NCBI GenBank assembly: GCA_963576565.1
Contig: OY755046.1
Coordinates: 63,895,379-63,959,378, forward strand
DNA: 64,000 nucleotides
Source: Aspidapion aeneum
Lineage: Eukaryota; Arthropoda; Insecta; Coleoptera; Brentidae
Reading direction: 5' to 3'
The notes beneath the pieces are model-generated. The model searched no databases and was not told the origin of the DNA. It saw only the letters and a program-made list of their open reading frames with translations. Numbering within the stretch: position 1 is the stretch's first letter; each line of letters starts with the position of its first letter. Both the position numbers and the translations under genes were made by a program. Below, in pieces: positions 32,299-43,912 of the stretch.

Positions 32299-33089
32299 TC
32301 TTACTTTATATCCTGCACTTATTCAGTTCATTATTTAACCCGGTGTTCTTTTGTGGGTGGCATATGATTTATTTTTAAAAAAAGATAATCAAAATTACAA
32401 AATATATATACAGGGTGTAGAAATTTTAAGGGGTGGTATAAATAGTCAAAAGAAGGATTTGTTCCTATTACATTAGGCATCAAAGCTTTTGTTTTGAAGA
32501 TGCAGGGTGTCAATCTTAACCATTGGTTTTCGTTTTTGTTTGTTATGTAACTTCCCTAAAAATTACAGCAAACAATTGAGATAATAGGGACTTATATGAT
32601 ATGCATCACAAAAAAAGTAATAATAACAAAAATCATTAAAATAGAAGAGATTCTGACAAACATCCTTTTTTGAATGGCTTGACTTGGGATCTCAATTTTT
32701 TTTCTTGTTGGGTTGGGTTCTTTTTTTAAACAGTACATTGGCCTTAAAATAAGATAATAAGTATACCTAAAAATTATAACTGTAAGTACTTATTGTTTCA
32801 AACGTATTATACTAATCTACCTAGTGGATATTTGGCAATCTTTAATACTACGCGTAATAAAAATAAAATTTTTAATCAAAATCGAACAATACCTGAGTTA
32901 ATTTTTTTAATCCCACTCAATAGTTTCGTGTTTTTTTTGTTCAGAATTATCGAACAGGATTAAGTTCATCAGAGGGTTTAATAATCTTGTGTTTACCAAG
33001 GACGTAAATAGCCGGAATTAAGGGGGATTCATCCACCCACCGTAATAATTAATAAAGTGTGTTTAAAAAAATTTCTAAGCAAGAAAACT
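32299..33089. other. AT-rich, nothing recognised
   Basis: Two ACAGGGTGT phrases (32409 and 32504) look like isolated mariner-type ends, but no matching partner is convincing. Confidence 0.35.
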
Positions 33090-33430
33090 AAAAATAAATG
33101 GATCCATGACGGATCTGACACCTTCCTAGCTAGCCTATTATCATTGAAAACAGTTTTTTGTAAATATCTCAGAAAGTAAAGCTCCTGCGAAGTTTTTGGT
33201 TATAACACAAATTATTCAGCAAAATATAGTTTACTATATTTTGAACTTTATTGATATGATGGTCCGTTAAAAAGCATTTTTTAAAGTTTTTAATTGTCAA
33301 TAAACTGTCATTAGCATTAATGGATTTTGACCAAAATCAAATCAGCTCGTAAGGAGGTTTAGGAGTTATCGTGTTACGGACAGATATAATATACACACAG
33401 CCACACACACACAGACAGAGATCACGACGA
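33090..33430 (-). repeat. ACCTTCCTAGC-family element, partial
   Basis: GACACCTTCCTAGCTAGCC at the start, TAACACAAATTATTCAGC and AATCAAATCAGCTCGTAA inside, and ACACACACACAGACAGAG at the far end, in reverse of 20229-20745. Confidence 0.7.
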
Positions 33431-33838
33431 TATTGCTAGGATAGGTTAAAATACATCCAAATAACACATTTTTGGAGTTACCTTAAAAAAATGTTCATCC
33501 AGAATAATACCTTCTACACAATATGCAAATATTCCAAAATTTTATGTGAAATGTTTTACCCAACCCCATTTTTTTTCTCAAGGTACGGCCCTGGTTTCCG
33601 TCTGTAGGTATTTTGTAAAAATTTTTTATTAAAATTTCAAGGCATAGAAGAATCCAAATATATTTATCCCTGACACTCCATTATCAGGAGCAAGGAATTT
33701 TACGAAAGTAATTATAGAATAAGTTTTTTTTGCAAAAAAATATTGAACATATATTCTACGTTTGATGTATTTAAAGACAAAAACAAAATAATTATGTAAA
33801 AATTATTGATATAAATTTAATCAGGCTATACCTCTGTA
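33431..33838. other. AT-rich, nothing recognised
   Basis: No supported feature. Confidence 0.35.
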
Positions 33839-34014
33839 CAGTGGCGTATATATGGGGGGGCCTGGGGGGCCCGAAGCTAAGATTTTTTTGGATATTTTCC
33901 ACATATTTCATGAATACAAACATAAAATACCATAAAATACAGCCTCATGAGGTCTCGGCCCCCCAAAACTGTCTCGGGCCCACCCCGAAACTTTTTTCTA
34001 TATACGCCACTGCA
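33839..34014 (-). mobile_element. CAGTGGCGTATATA MITE
   Basis: Ends CAGTGGCGTATATATGG and CTATATACGCCACTG are near-perfect inverted repeats with G-runs just inside. Interior ATATTTTCCACATATTTCAT is the reverse of the GTGCGC family interior, so it is a related subfamily. Confidence 0.75.
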
Positions 34015-34119
34015 TACTAGGCCGGCACAGAAGTATGAGGCATGTGAAGGGCCAATATCAAGTTAAATGCCGTTGCCATGGATACGTAACGTCAGCTTCG
34101 CCGCAGCATCCAAAACCGC

Positions 34120-34543
34120 CCATAAAATGCTTTCTGCATACGCTTTCAGATTTTTTTCCAACACCAGTTTACTAGTCCCCCCCCCTCCCCCTCTCTCCTC
34201 CACGCCCCTCCCTCTCTTCTCCCCGCCATCCTTATTAGTACTAGTTATAGCTATAAATTTCACAGATATAAAGCGATTTCAAAAGCTCTTTCTGCACACG
34301 CTTGAAGAGTTTTTTCCAACATCATTTTAATAGTTTTCCCCTCCCTATCTTCTCCCCTCCCTCTATAATAGTTGTAGCTATACCTTTCACAAATATAGAG
34401 CGATTTCAAACATTCTTTCTGCACACCCTTTAAGACTTTTTTTTCAACATCATTTACTAGTTTCCCCCTTCCGCTCCATTTCTTCTCCCCACCCTCCTTA
34501 TTAGTAATAGTTGTAGCTATACCTTTCACAAATTTAGAGCGAT
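34120..34543 (+). repeat. ~120-bp tandem repeat, about 3.5 units
   Basis: Each unit holds GCTTTCTGCACACGC-like text, TTTTTTCCAACATCA, a pyrimidine-rich CCCCTCCC tract, AGTTGTAGCTATA and AGCGATTTCAAA. Open frames here on both strands are by-products of the repeat. Confidence 0.75.
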
Positions 34544-34789
34544 TGCTAAATTTACTTGTAACTACTAGTCGCAGTTAGGCACAAAATTACCCAATATCCT
34601 GATTCGTGAAAATATAAAACTGTATAATTTCGTAAGTGCGCTTTGGGCATCAAATCTAAAAGTTGAAGCATGTCGTACATTAAAGCAATGTTTACAAGAC
34701 TGGGTCGATAATCAAAGATTATATGTATACCAATTAATTTCGCGACTAGAAGTTACAACTGCGACTATTAGTTACAAGTAAATTTAGCA
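34544..34789. mobile_element. 246-bp MITE, TGCTAAATTTACTTG ends
   Basis: TGCTAAATTTACTTGTAACT at the left and AGTTACAAGTAAATTTAGCA at the right are exact reverse complements, and similarity extends into TAGTCGCAGTT / AACTGCGACTA. Class not assigned. Confidence 0.8.
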
Positions 34790-34904
34790 GTTGGGTGTTT
34801 TTTTTATTATTATTTTTATATTTATTGTTTTTTATTATTAATTTAAGTAGTATTTTAATCCCAAACCAGGAGGAATGAAATTAAAGAACGTAAAATTATA
34901 AAAA

Positions 34905-34980
34905 AGTTTCCTTCGGCCAGGACTCATACCTGGAACCATTAGCTTTGTAACCCAGTGCTCTACCAATTGAAACCACGATT
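34905..34980 (-). pseudogene. tRNA-like sequence (pseudo-tRNA or SINE head)
   Basis: On the minus strand, TTTCAATTGGTAGAGCAC resembles a D-arm with box A, and GGTTCCAGGTATGAGTCCTGG a T-arm with a box B-like GGTATGAGTCC; a CCAGG/CCTGG stem is intact. A run of T follows, as a pol III terminator would. The acceptor stem does not pair, so it is not a functional tRNA. Confidence 0.45.
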
Positions 34981-35150
34981 TTAAACTTGTAAAATTTCAT
35001 AAAAAATGTTTTTATAAATAATCATACGTTACAGTTTATGATGTTTTAATATGTTTTTTCTTGAAATTTCCTTACAAAGAGAGAGTGGGGAGTGTCAAAA
35101 ATCCTGCATTTTTGTGTTACGTAATTTATCAATGTTCCCTTAGTGTTTAT

Positions 35151-36094
35151 CAGGGTTGGATGGGCTCAAACAAACCGGCCCGGGCAATTTTTTTTTATTC
35201 AGCCCTCGCTTTGGCACAAAAATTTTACGTCAAAGAAAACGAAGCCATATTGTGTTATTTTTGCTTTTGATATTATGGAGGTTTTGTTATTAAATAACAA
35301 GGTGTTTAAAGACTTTCAGAAAATCTTCTTTTTTATTAATATCTGTGATAGTGCTCTAGATATTTTTGTAAAGTTTTATATTCTGTATGCCTATAATAAA
35401 CACTAAGTACCTATTAACATAATTAATATCTATTTTTTTTTCGAGATTAGGTTTTTGGTCTCCACGGATTTTCCATCATGTCCTATGTAATAAAATTTAA
35501 AAAAAACTTAAAAAAAAACAAATAGCAGTAACTGTAGTACTGCCTAATGAACAATTAAAACTTTGAAGTCGTTTTTTTCCGAACCACACTTTCGTCACTT
35601 GCGCCCTTTTAACTACCGGGGGCATAGTAGGTATGCTAATTTTTCATATGGTAACGACTTTTTTAATAATGAACTTGATGCTGCAATTTTATCTATGATC
35701 TCCTTAATTTGAATTGGTCCCAATACCGATTTTTCAATCGTTTAATCGGTTTCTTAGATTTTTTATGTATTTTACAACCAAAAAATGATCTTTCGTAACT
35801 AAGATATGAGATATTGGCAAGGCCGTACCGAAGAGGGAAATCAAGGGGATCAATTCCCACCAAAATAGTCAACAAAGTGTGTTAAAAAAGATTTCACAAC
35901 AGCAACACAAATAAGAAAAAAAATTGGCCTTTAATTTAAATGTTTATTGTTTTAATTAGTTTGTTTATCAAATTATACAAAAATAAATATTATTAATTTG
36001 GAAAAGATACAACGGGCCTGCGGCCTAACCGGCCCTAAATTGTACCGGCCCACCGGGCATTTGCCCGCTTGCCCGCCTGTCCCTTCCAACCCTG
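35151..36094. mobile_element. 944-bp hAT-type non-autonomous element, exact 8-bp duplication
   Basis: Left end CAGGGTTGGATGGGC and right end GCCTGTCCCTTCCAACCCTG are inverted, and GGCCCGGGCAA / TTGCCCGC continue the pairing. GTGTTTAT flanks both sides (35143-35150, 36095-36102). The interior has no transposase. A related CAGGGTCGGACTGG end lies near 45012-45030 in reverse. Confidence 0.88.
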
Positions 36095-38023
36095 GTGTTT
36101 ATAGCTACCTTGATACTTTCTTGGTACTTTTACATAATTTTATTTTAAACAGTATTTTTGAGAACTAAGTTTAAATTTGACCTCGTTTTTTAAACGAAAA
36201 TAATTAACCAAACACCAAATATAGTGCACAAAAGTTTATAATCAGCTTAATATAATATTTTTTTTCGACGTTGCATATTGCACTATTGTGTTGGTATTAA
36301 AATAAGTTAAGCCCAAACAACACAGTAGAAGAATTAGTAATGGTATAAATATTAAGTGAAAGTGATTTTTTGTAACTTATTAATTTATTTTTTTTATAGC
36401 CTTAGTATGAATCATCTTATCTAACAGTCAATTATTTTTTTTTGCTTATTTTTAGATTCCTCTAGCAAGGAACTATAATAATAAGGACACTCGTAACTTT
36501 ATAAAGCTTGGTTTACGATGAGTGATCATAATAATAGGGACAGTTTCGCATTACAAGAACAACTGTCTTCTGCCAGAATTAGGCGTTTGTGTACTATAAG
36601 AGCCGCCATTATTAATCGAAAATAAACGACTGTCCGTTTTCAATGGAAATCTGTCAGAATAGTGCCCGACACTATTTTTTCCTGGCTTTATTGCAATAAG
36701 TCAGGCATACCTTGTTTCCTACCTATCTTCTTTCGTTGCTACTATTATAGTAGGCACGAGTACAAATAAATGCCTACCTAAGGTATTTATAATTGAAATT
36801 AATTTGTGAAATAATTTAAACCATAATTAGTTGGCCGAGTAAGTTTGCAAACCGTACTATGCAAAATTATGCAGCAATAAACGGACGACAGTGACATATA
36901 TTTAGCTCCATAAATTGCTTATGCGTTTTATTGACACCTAATGGAAATTTGCCTCACCATTCTCATCATCAGTAAAAATCATGGGTGTACGCAAAGAGGG
37001 GCAGGGGGGGCATTTGTCCACCCCGAAATGTTAAATATTATTTTTTAATTTTTAAACAAAACAATCAATCATTGAAGTTGAAATATAAACTTATTTCTAC
37101 CTACATAATATTATCCAATAGATACACTTATTCTAACTGTATTTTACTTTCTATGATCTCATCGTTGAATATTTTTAAAAAAATTAATTTTTGCGGTGTC
37201 ATTTTTTCTGTAAAGTTTATACTTTTTTTCGTTTAAACTACAATTTATGTTCTGCATCGCAATTTTTCCAGTAACTTTTTTTTTTTAAATTTGTGCTACC
37301 TCTTCTTTTCTGTCTATCATTATCAATTTTTCTCAAAATTTTTGCCGCCATATATTTTCTTAAGTTATTTAATGTTTCCAAAGTTTTCTGCACTGAGATG
37401 TATTTTATTTTTCTATAATTTCCGGCTCGACATCATTTAGTTTTGGTTTGTCTTCAAATTGTACGTACCTAATAATGTCGTTTTTGTTTGGTTTTTTTTG
37501 CCTTTTTCAATAAATACCGATTTTATTTTCGACTTTTTATATTTGCCCCCACTACATTTGATTCTGCGTGCATCCATGGTTATAATTTTCCTTATTCTGA
37601 TCTCTGTCCTACCTTCTTTCTCCAAGTTCTTATATTCATTTCTCACTATTTAATAGTAGAACATCTTCTTTTAAATACACCACAAACACTGTATGCCTAT
37701 TTTAATAATAGATGTCTCTATATCCTAACCTTTAATTTTTATAATTCTAGCTCTGGTGGTATTAGTTGTTTGTATAGCAAGAGGATACGACGCAATCACA
37801 AAGTAGCTCCATATTTTTCAAAACCGATTTTAAAAATTCTCTACCTATACCAAAATGTGCGTAAAAATACTCTAGTGGTGTAAGAATGATTTTAGACTCC
37901 TCTGTAGGACTCGATTTTTTTTAGGATATAAGTGATACTTAGAAAAATGCTGTAAACGTAAAAACAGAGAAATTTGACCTATAATATGACAATAGTTATT
38001 TAAACAACAAGGTTTGAAAACGA
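36095..38023. other. AT-rich, no gene recognised
   Basis: Contains a 49-bp relative of the 32244 palindrome (36482-36530) and a G-run relic with GGGTGTACGCAAAG near 36983. The open frames at 37437-37883 are AT-rich, overlap on both strands, and give hydrophobic low-complexity peptides. Confidence 0.4.
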
Positions 38024-38462
38024 CTCTTTGTACACGATCGAGACAGTTTGGTAGACCGAGCCGAAGGCGAGGTCTACAAGTCGAGGGAGTGTGCAAAGAG
38101 GTTTTTACAATATTTTTTATACGACTGCTAATAAAGAAAGAACAATCAAATTTTAATTTACCTTGTTTTTATTTCCGACATTTTTACAACAAAACTTTAA
38201 AAATTCAACAATTTTTTGACGTATCTAATCAACAAAACATACGAGCAGTGACGGTTGCTACGGAACTAAGCCAACTTATATTGATGGGTGACAACAACAA
38301 AAATCACAATGACGGGAGACCCGTATGCAGAAATGACATAGGCGTGCGCAAAAATGACATAAGCGTGTGCAAAACGTTTTGCACACAGCGTGCGCAAAAT
38401 TCCATTTTCAGATCGTGTTCTCCGTGCGCAAAACCCCCTTTAACAAGACAGTCGTATAAAAA
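38024..38462 (-). mobile_element. Diverged non-autonomous relative of the tyrosine-recombinase element
   Basis: Same arrangement as the derivative at 13002: a long end palindrome (38024-38100: CTCTTTGTACAC / GTGTGCAAAGAG, with GTAGACC / GGTCTAC inside), then TTTTTTATACGACTG, a short interior including GTTGCTACGG (compare GTTGCTATGG), several GTGCGCAAAA palindromic words near 38343-38432, and a closing CAGTCGTATAAAA. The terminal words differ (TATACGACTG for TATAAGCGTG) but sit in the same positions. It is read in reverse by analogy. Homology is inferred from layout and needs alignment. Confidence 0.5.
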
Positions 38463-39239
38463 AAAATTAAAACTGTGTCTCATATTTTACCTTGAAAAAT
38501 AAACAGTCAAATCCTCGTCTTAACCAAAAATAAGTCATTGAGGGTAAAATTGCGGCATAAATTTTTGTTTTTTTTAAATTAAATAAAACAAAATAAGTGC
38601 AAAAATATTTATTTATAGGAAGATACGCGCCAAACCGATGTACAAACTCACACGACAAAAGTTTCGGTAACGTGTTTAATAGTTTTATACCACAAATAAA
38701 GCGATGGATTTTGTAATTTTAATTATAAGCCTATTTTTTATAAAAAAATAAAATAAATTGTAGGTATGCGGTCCTTACAACTGCTGCTATCGGAATCAAT
38801 TATTAGTATTTTTTATTTAGGTGTTTCATTTTGGGTGTCCCACTTTTACAAGACTTGACTATCTGTTTTAAGAAAAACTAAATTTTTCAAAAAATGTCAG
38901 TTACTATGTTTTAATTTTGGACAGCCGTTGTGGCATACCGCGTTATGTCTCATGAATCATGAATTTTTACAAATTAGGTTGATGTCGGAGTACTAAAAAT
39001 CTGACACTGTCATCTCCACCTGGCAATCATAATAACCTAAATACCCTCATGAAATACCTTTCGACATTTTTAAGCCTTAATTTATCCTCTTGGGATATCC
39101 AGAGTTAAAAATAGGAGTGAAAATAGGTGTAGGCTCCTACCTTGTCGACATAGTTGACATTCCATTGAGTTTGCGACACTTATACTTTGGTTTCTTGTTT
39201 CAAACAATAAACATGTCCATTTATAATAGTCTTATCTGA
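38463..39239. other. AT-rich, nothing recognised
   Basis: GGGTGTCCCACTTTTACAAG near 38833 looks like a lone mariner-type end. No gene seen. Confidence 0.35.
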
Positions 39240-39920
39240 GAGCACGGTGGTGCCCCGCCAAGTTCGCGCGGAAACTGCTGCACCATCTTTTCTTGAAACA
39301 TTTTAGCCCATATTTCACCTATCTAAAAATCTACTTCGGAATGAGCTACGAAACTCAAACTTTGAACAATCGTAGATCTTGATAGAGTTAACAACCCCTC
39401 TAAGTTTCATGGACTTTCATAAAGTAGTAAAGAAGTTTCAATATTTCATAAACGTCGAAATTGCGACTCACTCACTCATGTATAAGATCATTAAAATTCT
39501 ACTGTACTTCCAGACATGCTACAAAGCTGAAATTTGGCAGACTGATAGAAATTATGACCAAACCCTTAGAAAAAATATCCTCAAAATTCTAAATTTACTT
39601 GACCCTATACATGTAAAGTTATGTGCCCACTTCCAGAAACGAGAGACAGCTGAGCTTTGGAAGGCTGAAAGAAATTAAAAACTCTTAAAGTTTTAAATAA
39701 GGCATTGCAAAAGTTTTGCAAAACTTAAATATTATTCAAGTTCTTTAAAAAAGGACTGAAATCATTACGAAAACATTTCATGTAAAAAAAGCCAAGTGCG
39801 CGAAAATGACATTCCGTAAAAAGAATTGAGATAAAAGTAAAGCCAAGTTCTCCAATGCAAATTTTAAAATGAAAGGTTCTTACTAGTTTGGAAATGTTTT
39901 TCTAAACTTGGCTATTACGG
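39240..39920 (+). repeat. Interspersed repeat with subrepeats (copy 2)
   Basis: Matches 6880-8530 from GTGCCCCGCCAAGTTCGCG to GGAAATGTTTTTCTAAACTTG, with about half of the internal subrepeats missing. Positions 39920-40020 then run partly in reverse (AACATTTCCAAACTAGTAA), so the 3' end is duplicated head to head. Confidence 0.7.
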
Positions 39921-40499
39921 CTGAACTGACTCTTAGCCACAGTGCTAAAATGAACATAAAGAAGTTTGGCTGTAACAGCAAATTTAAAAAAACATTTCCA
40001 AACTAGTAAAAACCTTTAAATTGTAAATTTTTCACGTTTTGCATAGTGATCAAGGGGAAAGGGATAATGCGTCGTCGCAAACATACCGCGGCTTATTTTG
40101 CCCCGGCCGGCGCCGATCGAATTTGCCGCCGGCCCAACTCACTGTCGACCCAATTGGCCGCCACGCCCCGGGCCAATTCGCCGCCGTGACAACTTACCGT
40201 TAACCACCGTACTCGAGCATCTCTGCCGTTACTCCATCTTTCCCAGGTGATTTGTTATTTTTCAATGCTCTCTCTATCTCTAAAATGCTTTGCTTATTTC
40301 AGGATATAATTCTAAGTTTATGTTCTTTATATTTGTTTGGAGTTTCTTCATTGTTTCTCGCGATGGTTCCCTTTTCGTTTGGTATAATTCTGTATAGAAT
40401 AGTTGTGTGATATTTATAATATCCTGTTTAATGCTACTTTCAAATACTTACTTACAAATACATAGTGATGTGGAAATATTTCCGTTGGAACGTGTGTAA
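39921..40499. other. GC-rich patch within AT-rich DNA
   Basis: 40080-40200 is notably GC-rich (GCCCCGGCCGGCGCCG, AATTGGCCGCCACGCC, AATTCGCCGCCGTG). AATTNGCCGCC recurs three times at ~35-base spacing, so it is a short degenerate tandem repeat. 40210-40440 has LINE-like text (CCAGGTGATTTGTTATTTTT, the reverse of an RT region) but is too short to classify. Confidence 0.4.
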
Positions 40500-40802
40500 A
40501 GGGGCCTACAGACACGCGAGCATTTCTTGAGATTAGTACGCGAACTAATCTCTGCATACATGTACGTTTGGTGGAATTGCCTACACACACGAAGACAAAA
40601 TTAAACGTTCTAAACATAAACACGATATTATCAATACGTTTTGCCTAGACACCGAGAGATTTGCTCGCGTACATTGTGCGCGCGAACTAATCTTCGAGAG
40701 ATATTTTAGGCGGATATTGTCTACACACGAAGAGATTAGTATGCGCAAACTTGTACGCGCGTACTAATCTCTGGAAATGTTCGCGTGTCTGTAGGCCCCT
40801 TA
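40499..40802. mobile_element. ~300-bp MITE, GGGGCCTACAGACACGCGA ends
   Basis: GGGGCCTACAGACACGCGA and TCGCGTGTCTGTAGGCCCC are exact inverted repeats, with AGATTAGTACGCG / CGCGTACTAATCT continuing. Inside, ACTAATCTC and CACACGAAGA motifs repeat in both orientations. No duplicated target could be defined. Confidence 0.82.
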
Positions 40803-42737
40803 TCGCAAGCCAAAAATCCCCCTCCACCCCTTGAGCGTTATGGAATTTAAGGATAGGCCCTTATAAGCATTAAACTTATCATAGAACAATTTTTATTTCC
40901 AATACTATTATTGAAGATTTTGAGGAAGTAGATTGGTAAGACGATGTTATTGAGTGTGATGCTGATGACAGCGATGAAGATATGCCTCTTGCTCGATTAG
41001 TGAATATTGTAGTGTGTCAAGAACATCGAGGTAGAATAAAGGGAGCTGACATGACGTAATTTACATGTACCCCCTTCGGCCATATTGTTTAGACACTTCT
41101 GTCATCGCGATCGATCAGATCAATCGAGCTTTATTTTCATTTAAATTGCGTTTTCTTAAAGATTCGAGTGGCATTTTTGCTAGTTTTTTTGAAAACGAAC
41201 ATTGTGTTTTGTGCTTTACGTTATTATGGTAGCAGAAGCAGAGTAGATTAGAAGATATCAAAAGGAATAACATTTCATAGGTGAGTATAAACAATAAACA
41301 GAACCGTACTTGTGCTTTTATGGAACAAAAATTTTGAAAAATAGTTCTCTAGCTTAACTAAAGCTTACAACCGGTACACATTCTACCCTACTCTATAACC
41401 AAACTTTTTCTTTGGCGCTGCCCCCCCCCCTTTTTGAATTAACGAATTGGTTGCGCCGGCCTGTCCACGAATATAGAAACAAACTGTATTTTTACTACAA
41501 TAAAACAAATTTTATTAAAACTAATAAATTACATCAGGACTCCCGTGCCTTCCCCCCCCCCCAATATTGGTCGGCGCCCCTTGATTTGGGAACCACTGCT
41601 CTAAAGATACCCAACCAAGAAACACAAGGCTGGCGGATCAGAATCATATGAGCCACTTACGGCCCCTAGGAACCGGGGGCCATGTAAAATTAGGAAGCAG
41701 TCAATCGCAACCGTTTGGTGCAAATTCGCTGACAGCGCAGTGTATAAGTCAATTAAGTTTTTAGATTGTAAATTACAAAAATTTTTCGTGGCCTCGAAAC
41801 AGCTTCGAAATTTTTTATACATAGCCGACCTGTGGGTAATTGTATGAACTACTAATTTATGAAATCAAATCGTTCGCCCCTCCCCTGGCCCCCTATACGA
41901 CACGCCACTGGTTCAGAATTTAAAAAAAAATTGGCACCTAACCTTACTTTTTGATTAAGATAATTTTGAGTCTGCTAACAGGTCAGGCAGTGTTGGTGGG
42001 ATCATTAGTAATCAACTCAAACAAGGTTTGTAAAATCTTCATCAAAAAGCCCACAAAAAACGCCATGGCCCCGGAGTATCGATTTTATAATGATTTACAA
42101 TGATAGAAGTCGCTGTTACTTTTCAAAACCAAATATTGCCGCGGCAAAATAAAATTTTATACGGCACATTTTGATTAGGAAAGTGACTATTAATGAGTTA
42201 ATATTATTGGTATTTTTATAAACATAATTTTATATTAAAAGTAAAAATTTATCTTATCATAAATTCATAATTTTCATCCCTAAATCAATAAACATCAATT
42301 TTTCACAAACCTAAGTATTACCCGTCTCGATATCCCTTGTAGAGAAGAAGCTGTCATCTTGTATTAAAAAGAAATATAAACAAATGTATTGAGTGCAGCC
42401 CTGTTAAGCAGACATATTGGTACGACTCTAAGCCACGCCTAGGGGTCCCATTTTCTGTCGCATTATACAAATGCTTGGAGCGGCTCCCCTTTATTCTACC
42501 TTGATGGTCAAGAATGAGATTTTTGTTGAAATTTGGCCTTATTTCTGTATATTTGTTTGAAGAATAACTTCTCATTTGTGTTCATATATAAGCATTCTGC
42601 GTTTTCCGGTGTTTTGTTATGATTTTATAAATAAATAATCCGTTTTTTCTTATTTTTTGAATATTTCATATATTTCCAATATTTCCAATGTTTCAGGAAA
42701 TATTTCCGAAAATATATTTCTGGAAATTACAAATACA
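40803..42737. other. Mixed AT-rich sequence with short relics
   Basis: Near 40950-41010 the plus strand reads DADDSDEDMPLARLVNI, an acidic segment like the N-terminus of piggyBac-type proteins, but too short to assign. C-run relics with GGCGCTGCCCC and GGCGCCCCTTG lie at 41413 and 41572. The rest shows nothing supported. Confidence 0.35.
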
Positions 42738-42739
42738 TA

Positions 42740-43386
42740 TACAGTGTGTCCACGTAAGTTGGCGGCATATGGGAAACTTTTTTATTATTAGCTTTACGAA
42801 AAAAAGTTATTCTTCATAAAAAGTTCTGCATGGTCCAAAACCTAAAATGCAACCATCAGATGTTAATTTTTTTCATCATATTACGAGGTTTGTCAAAAAA
42901 TGTGATTTTTGCTCTTGAGTAAAGTACCTTTCTTTGTGACAATATCGAAAATTGTTATAAAGAAAAGATGTTTAGAATTAAAAATAGCTTTCAAATATTC
43001 AACATTGTTTATTTACATTATTATTATTTGCATCCTAGATTAATTATGCTTTAATGTGCAAACTTAAATTTCCAACGTAATCGCAGAAAATGTAGAAAAA
43101 AATATTTTTTAATGTAAATAAACAATGTTGAATATTTGAAAGCTACTTTTAATTCTAAACATCTTTTCTTTATAACAATTTTCGATATTGTCAAAAAGAA
43201 AGGTACTTTACTCTGGAGCAAAAATCACATTTTTTGACAAACCTCGTAATATGACTGAAAAAATTTAACATCTGATGGTTGCATTTTAGGTTTTGGACCA
43301 TGCAGAACTTTTTATGAAGAATAACTTTTTTTCGTAAAGCTAATAATAAAAAAGTTTCCCATATGCCGCCAACTTACGTGGACACA

Positions 43387-43391
<5 letters not shown>
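42740..43391. mobile_element. 652-bp palindromic mariner-type MITE
   Basis: TACAGTGTGTCCACGTAAGT and ACTTACGTGGACACACTGTA are the ends; the two ~300-bp arms are almost exact reverse complements up to a short centre near 43040-43080. TA lies on both outer sides. The whole element could fold into one long hairpin, and it has no coding capacity. Confidence 0.88.

Positions 43392-43467
<76 letters not shown>
43392..43467. repeat. (AT)n microsatellite
   Basis: About 38 uninterrupted AT units directly after the palindromic MITE. Confidence 0.97.
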
Positions 43468-43471
<4 letters not shown>

Positions 43472-43912
43472 TTCCGCCTTATAGATAAGACACTCAAAAA
43501 TATATAGGTTACCCAATTGCCTACTTATAGATTTTAAACTAGCAAAGCAAAAAATATATATAATTTAGAAAATTTTGACATTATCTTTAAGAGGTCAATT
43601 ATCTTTTATCTTTATTATACGATGCCGCTTTTTATCTCTAGTTTGTTTCAAAACATATTCATGACTATAATAAAAAATTGCATATTTTATCTAAAAATTT
43701 AATGCATGGTTTAAAGATTATTAAGTGTGGTTGATTCAGTGAATTTGTGGGTCTTATTTGTGTTACTGTAAAATCTCTTATTACACACTTTTTCAACTAT
43801 TTCACCCTTGATCCCCCTTAGGTACAGCCTTAAACAAGCCTGCTTCTATAAAGAAAACTTTCTGGGAAAAAAATGACAACCGAAAAAAGAAGCCATAACA
43901 CCTTGCTCATTA
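43468..43912. other. AT-rich, nothing recognised
   Basis: No supported feature. Confidence 0.35.

Noticed and set aside
34060..34529. Open frames on both strands
   Set aside because: They follow the ~120-bp tandem repeat with CCCCTCCC tracts. The repeating peptides are by-products.
37437..37883. Overlapping open frames of 60-131 codons on both strands
   Set aside because: AT-rich sequence giving hydrophobic low-complexity peptides, with no splice or family evidence.
38014..38502. 162-codon open frame on the plus strand
   Set aside because: It crosses the end palindrome and both terminal words of the non-autonomous element at 38024-38462, has no recognisable domain, and its composition follows the repeated GTGCGCAAAA words.
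40080..40210. GC-rich patch as a possible CpG island promoter or bacterial contamination
   Set aside because: AATTNGCCGCC recurs in tandem, and both flanks are ordinary AT-rich host sequence. No core promoter or coding start is visible.
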